This document shows positions 1-11,958 of a DNA stretch of 64,000 nucleotides, one piece after another. Each line of letters begins with the position of its first letter. Position 1 is the first letter of the stretch. Both the position numbers and the translations under genes were made by a program. This stretch comes from Apostichopus japonicus (taxonomy: Eukaryota > Echinodermata > Holothuroidea > Aspidochirotida > Stichopodidae). The DNA lies in NCBI RefSeq assembly GCF_037975245.1, contig NC_092582.1:8622501-8686500 (forward strand). Reading direction: 5' to 3'. The notes beneath the pieces were generated by a model, which saw only the letters and a program-made list of their open reading frames with translations, ran no database searches and had not been told where the DNA came from.

Positions 1-51
1 ACTGTTTGCTTACCCCTCCCCCCCCTCCGGTAATTTCTGGCGCCGCCACTG
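1..51. mobile_element. Right end of a hAT-like TIR element cut by the window edge
   Basis: A C-rich tract is followed by an end of the form ...ctggcgccgccactg, which resembles the CAGTGGCG-type termini of the complete hAT-like elements elsewhere in this window. Its partner end lies outside, so the family and length cannot be given. Confidence 0.35.
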
Positions 52-62
52 ACATACAGGCT

Positions 63-3000
63 TTGCGTAAAACCGTCGAATGAGATTTTATCTCCTTTAC
101 GTTTCTTGCATGTAGGCCTACCGACGATATGGTAGTGACCACACGACACCAAATTATCCAATGAGATAACAATATACTTAGCTTGATACATAAAGTTCGC
201 GGTCTTATATGGCGTAACACGTCTGATGCATATTCATAGTTTTACTTGTAATACTTCAGCAATGTCGTGCGAAGAAGAAATATTTGGCGCCAAAGAGATT
301 CAGACAATGTAGGAACACCTGTACAGGTGGATCTGTTTATACAGTAATAATGAAATACATACCAGCACTGCAGTCGATCGTTATTCAGTGTTACATTGGT
401 CGTTGGGCCAGTTGATATTCTTTGTCGGAGTTTGTCGTCGTTTCATTCACTTTTGTGTAAACAATCGCGATTTAAATATTGGAGAAAAAGTAATTAGCTA
501 AGAGAATCGTTTGTTTAATGGTAAGATATTTTGAAGGTAAAGGTACATATAGTAGTATATGCTTGGTAGTTTAACTAAGATCTATGCCTAGAGCTATTGA
601 ATGACAGGCTATAGGCCAAGGACAATTACAATTGAGATGTAGCCTAGCCTAAGGAAGATTTTACCCAATGTCAGATTATATCTCAATGAGTTAGAACTCT
701 TTACATAAGAATAGAAACAGTTAATGTTAAGGACCGACTTGTCACAAATTTAGAACCTGATGACCTTTCCTCAAAAATGAACTGAAATTTGCCAAAAACA
801 CATAATGTGGTCGATATTGTTTTACAAACAAAAATTCAAATAGAAAATGCAAAGAAGATGAAAAGCAAACTTTAAAAGATGTATTTTTTATATAAACGAA
901 AATTAATGGGGCACTTCTAATTACAATGAAAACATAAACAAGTTTGCTATAGTATTAATTATGATTTCATAAACAGCACAATAGGTCTAGCCTAACCTGT
1001 GATAACATTTCAAAAGCCGTGTGATATTCGTCATAAAATAACACTGAACAAACTTTCACGAAGCTATACTCAGGTCTATGTAATGGACTAATACTATGTT
1101 CTAGGAAGTCAGTTTATCAGATAATTATGAAGATAGTTTAAGAAGAGAGGTTTCCTTCCCCTCTTTCAATCTATCATCACCGGAAGATATTTCGTTAATT
1201 GCAACTTTAGAGGCAAATTCGAAACAACCATAAGGACTTAAACTATCCAATATCATCTGTCACAACCGCATCCAAAATAATACTCCCATTGAATAAAAAA
1301 TATCAAAAGCAGTATTAGTGAAATAGGTATCATACACAGGTTTTGTCAGGAAGCACGATGCATTGAATTTAATTAGAAAAAATAAATAGCTTTACAATTA
1401 TGTCAAGTTAGCAAATAACGCTGAGACGTTTGTTTTGCATAAACATTTAATTTGAAAATGCGCCATCACTTTTCTTTAAATTGCATTGAATGAATCACTA
1501 ATTTGAAAATTGCGCCACCTTCTATGTAACTTGTTCTGGCTAATGACAGAACCGTGTGTGTATTTTTTCACCACTAAAATTAAGTACGATGTCAGTTCCA
1601 AAGAAAACCAAATAAAAGTGAAATTCGACCAAACTCTTTTTCACAAGCAAACAGTGAGCATTTCTTCCGCTAAAATGGCTGCATATAAGGCCTGCGTTTT
1701 TCTTAGTGAAACCAACACTGCAGCTATGTTAATGGAATGTATCTTTGGTAGGCTAAAACATTCAACAGGATTACAAAGGATATCAAGTTAAACTACATGG
1801 TCAACCTGTTTATGAATATTAAAAGTAGCTTCTTTATAGCTAGTGCCAAAAGTTGAAATGCTTGAATTAAGTAAATATTGTAAATTATTCCTCCAACCTT
1901 CTGATGTCAAGAGATAGTAGACCTATTACTAAGAAAAATGACAAAAAGTCACTCCATATGCTTAAAATAGAATTGATAACCTAAAACCTACAAAGTTTTT
2001 TTTAACTTTGACTTTGTGTAACCAACCTAATTAGTAGTTTTCAAAATTCTCTTTAAAGATCATCACTTCAAATCTTTCTTCAAAATAAAAATTAAAGCAA
2101 ACGAAAACAAGAAGGAGATCTTGTTATCTTTATAAAACAATTATCTTTGTCTATTTATTAGAGGTAAAGTTATTTCAAATCAACAAAGTTGAAACTAAAT
2201 TCAATCTATCATTATTTGCTCTCTCAAATAGAACATTAATAAATCTCAAGATTATCAATAGTGAATATTAGGTTTTTAATTAATGAAAGATTTAATCTAA
2301 AATAATATCCTTCAAAATCTTGAAACAAAATTAGTTTCATTTGTAACGTTTTCATTAACTTTATACTCATTCTCCTCATAAAAGTTTATCAAATTAGTTA
2401 AGTCCTGCTGATAATTTTCATTGATATTTCCTGATAGAAAACTAAATGAACAATACATATAATATCCTATAAATCATTGGAATAATTCCTTCTGCAATAA
2501 TGATGCTGTCAGTCTTGCTTTAAATATAAATAGATTTAAATTCTAAATGACTCTTTTTAAAAGTCGTATTTGTTAATTATTAAACTATATAATCCATACC
2601 TAATTATGTAGGTTTATTTATCAAACTTAGTACCCCTCTCTCAATTAAACTAAAAATTAAATAAATACAAATTTTCTTACTATTCTATCTACGACCAAAT
2701 ATTTTTGTCTACATTTGTTATTCTAGGCTACATATTTTTAGTTTTTACCCATCAAATAGACGTAATAATTTTGTGTTTCAAAACTCCTACTCCATTTTTC
2801 TTTATTACAATAATACATTTATTCCTGTTTCTAGTTTATAAACTCTTTCAAAATCAACGACTTTAATTTCCGTTCACTTAATTCATTCCTACATACAAAA
2901 TTACATAAACACAACCTTAAACGTCCGTAGAATTCATCGCTTGTAATCTCTTCCATTTTATTTATTTATTTTTTTATCATTTATAAACATCCTAATAATG

Positions 3001-6000
3001 ATTCTAATCGTAACCTAATCCAATCTATTTATCTGTATCTACTCTATTAATCAGTAACTCTATTCTTTCATTCTAGATTCCTATCTTCCGTGTGTGGCTA
3101 GAGGCCTGCTCTCCTAGAGTTGATGAGTCTGGTCTGAACCTTATCCTTAAGTCTGGTCTCTCTCTCTCTATCCTGAGTTCTCTCCAGGAGCTGTGGATCC
3201 AAGACAGAGACAGGAGACTAACTAATGAAGAGTTGGCGGCCATCTTGTTTTACTCCTCACAGTGTACAAGCTTGAAGGAGCTGGAGTAAGTATTCCGGTG
3301 TAGATGTTAGAATCATCATAACAGTTAAACAGGAAATTAATTTAATTAATAAAAGTTATCATCATTAAACTAACAGTATAGAATGTAAAATCTGCTGTAT
3401 TTTAATGTCAAGGATTGGATTTAATTAGTTTTAGAGGATTTATTTGAAGAAATTAGGCCATCGTTAAAGGAAATATGTAAGATGTTTCGATAAATGAAAC
3501 AAGATTAAATGGATTAATTTGGGGATTATTAAAATCGGTGTTGGCCCGGGGTGAGTTAAGGGATTATAGCGGTGTTCTTGTCGTAATTTATCTTATTTTT
3601 TATGAAGGGGTGAGTCTTAATGTGACAAATTGTTAATTTGGATACAAAATAGGAGAGAAAACAAACGCAATCGGATTTGAGTTAATTCTGATGAAAGTTG
3701 TGACCATTTTAACTGTTTTATTTTAAGTTTTGGGAATAATAACTTAAAACTCCCAATTCAAAACTAAAAAGAGTGAACAAATGTGAAGAATATATATTTA
3801 GAAAAGATTTTTAGACCAAAATAAAAATGGAAATATTGATTCAAAATGAATTCAATAAAAATGTAAGTTTATATTAAACTTTCTCACTGACAACTCAAGA
3901 AAAAGTTAAGTGTTTACTAATTAAAAATAATTATTTACAATCAAAAATAAATGAATAGTAGAAATATTAAAAATAAATAAAAAATAGAAGACAAAAATAT
4001 AAATATTGATATTAGAAAGTCTTTGTGGTATTAATTTATCAAAGGTTTAAGAAGAAAACTCAACAAAATGTTTAAATTATTTTCAAGAAACAATCTGTAA
4101 TCAATAAGTCAATATGAAAGTAATTTTAAAGTCATAGAAAAGTATTAACAAGAAAAAATCCATTAATCAATATACGGATAATTGTAAATATAGTTGTTAC
4201 AAAAAATTATTGGGAAAAATGTAAATATTGATTAAAAAGACTACTGATAAAGAAGTTTAATATACAGAATTTTTAATAAAAAATATTATTTTAAACTCTA
4301 AACTTTCACAATGAAATAAATAAATAATCATATCACTGCGTTACAAGTAGAACTTTTCATTAAAAACCCAGATTCGAATATCAACATTGGACAGTTTCCT
4401 AGGTAAGATTCGTACAGTATTTTTATATAAAACCACGTATACAACGACGAAATAAGACTTGATTATTGCTTAAGTAATATTTAGTATGTATCACAACATG
4501 CAAAGTCTTTTGCAGTAATTTACACTTTCTTGAAATCGTGAGGCATGTAAATTTCCGCCCGCGTAGACTATACACAAACGTCAAATCCCCTCTCCCCCCC
4601 TCCACACCCCCTCCGTCCACCTATCGCAGCGCGTGACCCTTTTGTACCCCTCATTCCTCTTTGATTCTTAAACCAACTCTAACCGTATCTGATCATCTTT
4701 CTGATACTCTCGCTGGTTTAGAATCACCACCAGCTCTAATATTAAATACTATTGTATACATCTAGTTATACAAATAGACACTCGTGCATCGCTACTACTT
4801 GAATATATTTATTTTCTCATTCTAACAAACCTTATCAAATTTTAAGTGTTTACGCACAGCGTAATATATTACTCATTGCCTTTTAGCCAATCTTAATCTC
4901 CACCCCTACCCCGCCCACAGCCCTTTCACTTTCCACCCCTCCCCCCCCCCCCCAATTGACATCACCTCCAATCCGCTCTTATTATGACATGAACGATAAT
5001 TGCACTTTTGAAATTGCTACCCGTGAGTTTATTTGCTAGGTTGGTCAGCTACGTTTGGTGCATATCGTTCCACTGTAAATACCAAACCCGAAGCACGAGA
5101 CACACTAACACAACGACATGTATAGCATGCACTACAAAAACCATACGTTTTCTAACTTAAATATTAAAATATTCTTTCTCTATGTAATAACGATATCCCA
5201 TGTTAACTTCCAACCGAGAACGTCTATATAACATGAAACTTTTCTTCTCTCAGTTCCCACATTTAGTTCATTACAATACCATTTAGCATAAAAGACCAGA
5301 AAAGATAACAAAATTATTGCGTTAGATAGATTCTACAAACGTTCTCATTGTACAATTATAACTATTCAAGTCGTTTTATATTTTACACAAAACATGACCA
5401 TCACAGAATATTCTTAAATTTATTCAGTTCTTAGAGAAAGATCTAATGGAACAATTAAAAATCCCCGTAAATTCCATAACGTTACTTTTCTACACAGTAA
5501 AATATACACAACACACGTGTTCGTGTATAACAACGTAAGCCAAATCTGCTGTTCTTTAGCAGTACAGAGATATTAGCGACCCTATACATGTAGCTTTTAG
5601 TCTGTGTCAATCACAATACATTAAAAGAGAAACCATTGATTCAATAAAGAAATTCTCAGACAAAATAACCGAAGTTAAGATGAAGGGTGAAACACCTGGA
5701 GCTACTGTAAAGACCTATTTAGCATAATAATAGATATGACACGAGCCAGTGTACTAGTGTTGATTGATTTCAGTACCGATGAATGTCACGTGTCTAGTAC
5801 GACTGGATGGTTGTCATGGCATTAAAAGGTGTAAACGTGCTACACTGAAATTAATCAAGTGGTAAGAATATAACAATTAGTTTTCTACTAATTCTCCTAA
5901 TAAAGCGCTCTTATATAATGTACTCCATTAATTTGGGAAGGATGCAGCCATTTTGATATAATGTTCTCTAACTTATATTTGTATGGTTTTTGTATCTTTA

Positions 6001-6380
6001 TTATGTTTATTGCACAATGAGTGAAATATGTAACCAAACCGCCATTTTCAGTCATGGACCTTGGTTGAATAATAATCCCCAGTGATGATATAATTTATAA
6101 TATGTTAAGTATTTGACATCAGACGCGGATCTAGGGGCTGTGTGAGCGTACCGCAACATTGTTGAACCCCACAAAAAGTGTATTTATTAGCATAACCATG
6201 CGTGTGTAAAGTGACCTTATTATAGGCCGAATTTATAGACCTAACTATGCCTCGGCCAGAATGCACTATTTCACGGCTAAACTTGTATTTACTGAAGGAC
6301 CCACCCCCCCCCCCCCCCCACCCTGCATGGAAATCGGCTTCAATGAACCAAGTGTAACAACCACTCCAAACTATGGAGAC
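63..6380. repeat. Segmental duplication, left copy (A)
   Basis: This segment aligns in the same orientation with 56738-64000 over its whole length. Shared landmarks include the stretch near 149 (matching near 57186), the LRR exon at 3077 (matching 60743) and the region near 6341 (matching 63960). Copy A lacks the two hAT-like insertions seen in copy B at 56822 and 58616. Intronic DNA beside the exon differs by only a few per cent, so the duplication is fairly young. The right boundary cannot be set because copy B runs off the window. Apart from the LRR exon I see no supported gene; reading frames at 1510-1791 and 6105-6521 are not convincing. Confidence 0.9.
3077..3285 (+). CDS. LRR exon of an NLR-type receptor (copy A)
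   Basis: A 209-nt exon lies between a pyrimidine-rich acceptor ending ttctag and the donor gtaagt. It enters in phase 0 and leaves in phase 2. The translation starts IPIFRVWLEACSPRVDESG and contains LSILSSLQELWI and LTNEELAAILFYSSQCTSLK, the alternating Leu pattern of NLR-type leucine-rich repeats. Such repeats form the sensing surface C-terminal to a NACHT ATPase. No NACHT exon lies to its left within the window, so its gene must start upstream, or this is an orphan exon. It is paralogous to the exon at 60743-60951: the two differ at about 17 of 69 residues although the neighbouring introns are nearly identical. Confidence 0.7.
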
Positions 6381-6520
6381 GCTCTTATATCGACCTTGCA
6401 AAATTGTGAGAGGGGTCGTGGATTGCAAAGTCGGCAATTCATGCATAACGCAAAGTCGGTAGTTACTATTACGGTTGGATTCGCCCAACACGGTAACATT
6501 TAGAAATGCTGTACTCGACA

Positions 6521-8354
6521 CTTCGTTATTTGATCAGCGACGGCTAGACCGTCATTTTTCAGAAGGTTGCTAAAATAACCGTAGGGTCTGGCACTGTTTA
6601 TCCATGTTTGAAAAAAAAACATTCAACAGGTTGAATGAAGTTATCATCAAAGGAACATTAAAATTGAAAATTGGTACTATTAAATTAGTAACTGTTGAAA
6701 ATATGATGTAGTTAATGCCTTTAAATGTTAAACTGTTGTGTTTAATACAGAAATTGTTAACCCCCTGTACAATAGTACATGTACCTGGGTAAGGTTAGTA
6801 CCAAATGTTAAAATGGGTAACGTTTAAGGTTAGTACCATCATGTTTTCATGTTTAAACGTAAGTTGCCTATAAATAAAAACAAAAGTTAAAATATATCTA
6901 TAACGAAAATAACTGCTTGCACGGTAGAAGACGTATAAAGGAACACACGTATTCTGAAATAAAGTTCCCATTCGACTACTCAAACGTGTATATTTCATTA
7001 CGAGTAGAACCCCATGAAAAATATGACGCGGGTACAGGTACAGAGCCGTATAGAGAGAGAGTTTGGCCAACTATAACGATTTCTGATTGGTCGAGATATT
7101 TCAGCGCTCACTGGCCATCACTATATACGGCTCTGTACAGGTAGGACCGATACCGCCGCCATTACCTTTCGGGATACATTTCATACTGTAATTTTGATTA
7201 ATTGAGCCCTCAGCTTCGATTGTAGGAATTGTATATTTTGTCACATGGTTTTGCGGCTTCTTATGTTCCTCGCGTATGACAATAACAGTGAAATTCGCAT
7301 GCTCCAATTACATTAACACACGTTCAGTTTGAACGTATTCGCACCACAACACAGTTGACTTGGTAATTTTATTGATCGCCCTCCATTTCCCCTCTGTTTC
7401 AATACGCTACGACGGTTACTTTTGTGTAGCTACTACGGTGTCGTTCGAAGAATGATTAACTGCTATGCAGGGCGGTATTAAGTGGTATTTTTCCGTAAAA
7501 CTCGGGTTCAACCGATTATATGATAATCGGTAATACCGATTACCAACTAGTTCCTGTGACAAATGGCCGATTACCGATTATTTCCTCATTTTCGTGGAAC
7601 TGCCTTAAGTATGAATTAGTGTTATGCATGATTACCAACTTCTAGGCCAAAAACAATCAAGATGTAAACGAACGGCTTAACGTTTTACAGTAAAGATTAA
7701 TGGAGCAGGTATCGACCACTGTAATTCATATATGGGGCGTTGTACGTTTATAACGAGGAGTTGCAATATTGCAATCCCGCCACAACACATCTAAGCTACT
7801 CGCTCGCCCCAAACCGCTCTGAAAAAGTTAACTTGCCGTTGCTTGCAAGTGAAGTTTTTTTCTTGTCGCTACAAAATGCAGACAGTAATAAAACGTGATA
7901 CCTTGCTATCTTGTATCTAGACTTGAGATGTCCGTCACTGCTATGTACACTGTGTTGTGGGTATTGGCCATAGCTGTTTGTATTGACTGTACACTAGTGT
8001 CTAATTACCGACGGTAGCAAGCTGTGTGTGTATTTTCTGGGATCGATGGTGGTGTATAACACTTCTGTTACACCCTATTCGAAACTAGGTCAGATTACCG
8101 GCATGAGACGTTTCTTTATGCGCGAGTCTTCACACCCCTTAATGAAAGTGCTGTACAGACTACAGAAGGGGGAAAATAGTAGCCATTGGCTACTACGAAA
8201 TGAAAAAGAAGAAGTTTGGGACAGCTTTTACAACAGGTATTATAACCATTATCAGTGTTGCATCTCCAACGTAAATAAAGTGAAAAGTATATCACACGAA
8301 ATAAAATTTTCGTTATTTCGTTAGCTAAATATATAATCTGATATGAAAAATAAT
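6521..8354. other. Gene-poor spacer
   Basis: I see no supported coding exon here. The stretch continues the sequence beyond the alignable part of the duplication and holds one small foldback element at 7038-7138. Short open frames (for example 6795-7144 and 8028-8412) overlap each other on both strands and show no recognisable domain or splice context. Confidence 0.5.
7038..7138. mobile_element. Short foldback MITE, about 100 bp
   Basis: Perfect 15-bp inverted arms (gtacagagccgtata at 7038-7052 and its reverse complement at 7124-7138) enclose about 70 bp. The size and structure fit a minimal non-autonomous DNA element. No clear target duplication is visible. Confidence 0.6.
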
Positions 8355-8490
8355 GTGTAAAAGTAAGGTGGCCAGACGTTTCGATCCTAGCAGGATCGAA
8401 ACGTCCGGCCAACTTACTTTAACACATATTCTAATGCAGGCCCTTTAGTGGATAAAAAGTTTGTTAAAAGTTTTCTTTTGTTATGAAAAA
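8355..8490. mobile_element. Penelope-like element remnant: palindromic end plus tail
   Basis: Positions 8355-8425 form a nearly perfect palindrome with a 5-base loop (tagca, 8388-8392). Each arm matches the terminal segment of the Penelope-like element at 11347-13845, beginning with gatcgaaacgtc and running outward through the aacttactttt stretch. After the right arm, 8426-8490 still matches the tail of that element (13779-13840, including the ctagtggata stretch). The body of the element is absent, so two inverted termini are fused within the stem-loop of the hammerhead-like motif. Confidence 0.7.
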
Positions 8491-10052
8491 TATAACAATC
8501 CCGAACGTTTGCTTCAAGTTTTCAATAATTGCCATCTGCAAGGTTAAACTTCCGATCGAACGTTGTTTCAAACGATAATACACCATAAGTCAATGGCGCT
8601 TCTCCATTGACTTAACTACATGTGGGAGAAGTCACACACTGAAGTCCCATTGACTTTGTCGCGCGTGTCGCTGGAAATCAGACTTGCTTTTAGTCGGTTG
8701 CGGTAAGGTGTTTAGTTACTGAAAGGATTTCATTTTAGCACGTATGGTACATGCGGGTAGGAAAAAAGTAGCTTCGGGTTGTTCGCAAAAATTTGCGTAA
8801 GAATGTTTGCCTAATCACAAAATACTGTGATGAAGTATAACTACTGAGGACTGTCGCCAAACATGTTTAGGGATTTTTAGGAGTATTTGGGGCCTTGATT
8901 TTCATCTAGTTATGCAATTTGTAAAATCTTGGCCGAATTTTCAAACTGAAAAGTTGTGAAGCCCAACCGTTCTCTAGCCAGACTAGCCTAATGAACGTAG
9001 AACTCACAATGAACAAAGCCGAATGTTATTGTTTTCATTTTCCAGTTTTCACCTACAGTGAAACGGCCAAAGTGGTTCAAAAGTATATTGATTTGGTTTT
9101 TATATTTAGTCGAGACAATAAATCTTTCTTATCAATCGTTAAACATGATAACAGGAGGTTTTGTAAGATGCAAGAAGTGAAGTGAAAAAAGAAAAGAATT
9201 ACGTCGTCACCCTAAGCTTATCGCGGGTATACTGTATGATGTTAACTGCCAAAGCTGGATAGTATATCGAACAGCATTAGTACAAACTCGCGTGAGGGAC
9301 TTGCTATATCGTTACACGGTAGATTAGCGCACCTTCCCCGGCTATGAATAGCGTTGAATCGAATGATCTACATTTTTCTCCCGTTGTTGTTGGGGTGACT
9401 ACAAAGCGCGGAAAAATACAATCCTTTATGTGGAACGTAATAGTCGGTTTTATACAACACCTAATTGTATTCTGGTCATTTGATTGGTCAATTGCTCGTT
9501 GATTGCATGCAAAATCCGCTCTATTCCACTCTATGAAATAGAACCATGGCTTATACTTTTTTGGTAGCACTTTTTTTCAATGGTAAGAGAGCAGAGAAAC
9601 CTGTCTGTTCAAAACAATCTGTTGCATGAGTGCATTTTACCCATCTTAATATAACATGTTGTATAAAACAAATAATGAATGGTTTCCATTCATGCAATAG
9701 TGCAAATATTTCATTCGTTGAAAGATGTAATTTGTTCCATTCAACTCGGCTGCGCCTCGTTGAATGGAACATTCCATCTTTCAACTCATAAAATATTTGC
9801 ACTATGGCACTCATAACCATTCATTATTTGTATAGACAATTGATTTTGCCGATGCCAATTATCTAACCGATTATCAGTCGGACACTATAGACTAATGTGC
9901 ACTACAAACAGAATAGTTGTAGAGTTATAATGATTGAACTGTTACCAAACCATTCTTAGTCCCTTAAAAATTCCTTAATACATTGTAATTCATTAGTAAG
10001 TTTGTGTAGTATTTATTTTTGGGCGAACGGGACTCTTACGCTCATAAGTTGA
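8491..10052. other. Gene-poor spacer
   Basis: I see no supported gene. The stretch contains the foldback element at 9668-9831. Open frames at 8991-9185, 9304-9570 and 9551-9820 lack splice context or recognisable domains, and the last lies mostly inside the foldback. Confidence 0.45.
9668..9831. mobile_element. Foldback MITE, about 165 bp
   Basis: The whole stretch is an imperfect palindrome. The outer arms are acaaataatgaatgg (9668) and its complement ending at 9831, then matching arms around atagtgcaaatattt and the Ser/Thr-like ttgaaagatg stretch, and a centre near 9750 where gttccattcaac faces gttgaatggaac. This is typical of short non-autonomous foldback elements. Confidence 0.65.
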
Positions 10053-10060
10053 CTCCTACC

Positions 10061-11066
10061 CAGCGGCGGACTGGCCACACGGGCATTTGGGCAAGGCCCG
10101 GTGGGCCGATGGGCTGGGGAGCCTGATAAAAATTACAGCCCATTTCACAGTAGTTAATAGAATACAGACGGGCTGTGTGAAAAAAAATATTTTTAACTGT
10201 GGGAATCAGCTCATGAAGTCACCCTGTTAGTTCGGCTTTTAATTCGTAACAAAAGTGCTATTGGCAACCCGTCCTTCCTAATATTTTTACGACAAGATAT
10301 ACAAGTACGGTGAACAATGCATTATGACATATACATAACAGAGAATACACATTTTATTAATCTGCACCTCGTCCTCCAGAAAACGAAGTAAGAGAAGGTA
10401 AAATCTTATTAGATTATTTGGATATCACTCAGTAGCTAAGTCATGAGAGATTATGTATGAATAAAACTGACCAAAAAAAATCTGTATGGTGTTTGTACAA
10501 TGACACAAGAACATCTTGAGGCGTTCATGTTGATGTCTGTGGAATAAAAAGGATCTTGGCCAAACTTGACACTAAAAAAATCATTGATGGTGTGGTTGAC
10601 AGAAGCAGCGAACTGTGTGGCTCCTATTTATAGACATGACATGTACTCGTGTTATTGAACGTATATGTTTTAGTGGATTTTATTTAGGTTTTTCTCCCAT
10701 TTTTTTCAAACGAGTTGTCACACAATGCTTGAAAAACTAAATAAAATCCAGTCTTAAACATATATTTTTGTCTGTTTTGTTTACGTTTCAACTTTTCTCA
10801 GTTTAATCAAGTGTTGCTTCTGGAAAATGATTGTTTTTGTCTTTCTTTTTAAAGGATCATTGTAACCTACAAAATTGATAATTAAAGCACCATTTTGCAT
10901 CTAGGCATTCCTTAACTCCAACAAAATCTCAATGGGGAGGGGGACAACACCTCCATTTACACCCCTCCCCTAGGACGGCGATCACTATGTAAGTAACATA
11001 TCAATGAATAATGGGCCGATCTAGGTGAAAAATGCCCGGGCAGATTTAAGACCCAGTCCGCCCCTG
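10061..11066. mobile_element. hAT-like non-autonomous element, 1006 bp
   Basis: It starts CAGCGGCGGACTGG and ends CCAGTCCGCCCCTG, which are imperfect TIRs. It is flanked by an exact 8-bp direct repeat, ctcctacc (10053-10060 and 11067-11074). CAG..CTG ends with 8-bp target duplications are the signature of the hAT superfamily. There is no long reading frame inside, so it is non-autonomous. Confidence 0.8.
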
Positions 11067-11331
11067 CTCCTACCCCCCCCCCCCCTCCGTTTAATTTAGT
11101 GGAACGGTCGCACAACAAAATTAATAGAATCTTTCCATGCTTAAAAGAATCAAACAACATCTGATTGACTTGTAACTATACAATGGACAACATTTAATCA
11201 TAAAGTGTGATTGATATTACAGTTTCTACGGAGTTTCCAACTAATCTATCAATAGCCGCGACCTGGAGCGCTAGCCATAGTACCGCAGAGGAAAGTAAGA
11301 ACAGGCCTTGCTCAAGATTAATACCGCGTTG

Positions 11332-11346
11332 TTGTTACATTTTTGT
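11332..11346. repeat. Target-site duplication, left, of the Penelope-like element
   Basis: ttgttacatttttgt is repeated exactly at 13846-13860, on the other side of the element. The last bases overlap the point where similarity between the two arms stops. Confidence 0.75.
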
Positions 11347-11952
11347 GTAAAAGTAAGTTGGCCTGACGTTTCGATCCTAGCAGGATCTTCTTCAGAGGCT
11401 AAATGACAAGTTACAGTAACAGAGGGGACAAAAACACGCACAGAAGACAGACAGGTTAATGAGCACAGTGAACACAATGAGATGGATGAAAGGGGATTAT
11501 AAGTAGAAAGCAACAGGAGAAGAGGAGAGGAAGGAGATAAACTGTGGAGGGACAAAGAGAGGATTAAAGGCACAGGGTAAGGAATAAACTGGAGAGGGAC
11601 AAAGACAGAAAGGTGTGAAGAAAAATGGAGGGGAAGAGAGCTGTGAGAAGAAGAGTGAAAGGGGGGGGGGAGGGAGAAAGGGGAGAAGGAGTAGGGAACA
11701 GAGGAAAGTTAGTCATGTCCTTCCTGAATGTTCAGCCCATGAGGTTGAATGGTACGAAGGCGTTGCATCCAGAGCCTCTCTCTGCTGATTCGTACTAGGT
11801 CAGGACGGCTACCTAAGGATTCAATCCCCTGTAGGGACATGTCGTTAATGGTATGGTTGGGAAGGTTAAAATGTTCTCCAACTGGGGTCTCAGTCTTCAT
11901 GGTGTTGACTGTGGATCTGTGACCATAGAATCGCTTCTTGAGGGTGGTTTTG
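11345..11952 (-). pseudogene. Inverted arm: C-terminal GIY-YIG fragment and 3' region of the PLE
   Basis: Read on the minus strand, 11952 to about 11715 encodes the end of the endonuclease (FYGHRST, then ERLWMQRLRTIQPHGLN and a stop), and the remainder is the element's 3' untranslated end. The coding part starts abruptly at the inversion point, where similarity to 13170 ends, so it cannot make a complete protein. Confidence 0.85.
11361..11399 (-). ncRNA. Hammerhead-ribozyme-like motif (left arm)
   Basis: This is the reverse-complement copy of the motif at 13724-13762, with the same core CTGAAGA, stem II, GAAA and GTC. See that entry for the structure. Confidence 0.5.
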
Positions 11953-11958
11953 AATTGA

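Noticed and set aside
1510-1791. 93-codon plus-strand frame in duplication copy A
   Set aside because: The matching region in copy B is interrupted by a 650-bp insertion and frame differences. No domain was recognised.
4372-4402. Possible short terminal exon of the NLR gene (and 62038 in copy B)
   Set aside because: Phase fits and both copies reach a stop, but the acceptor lacks a pyrimidine tract and the peptide is only about ten residues.
6105-6521. 138-codon minus-strand frame, partly preserved at 63730-63936
   Set aside because: It runs through a homopolymer G tract. Similarity between copies is explained by the segmental duplication, and there is no domain or splice context.
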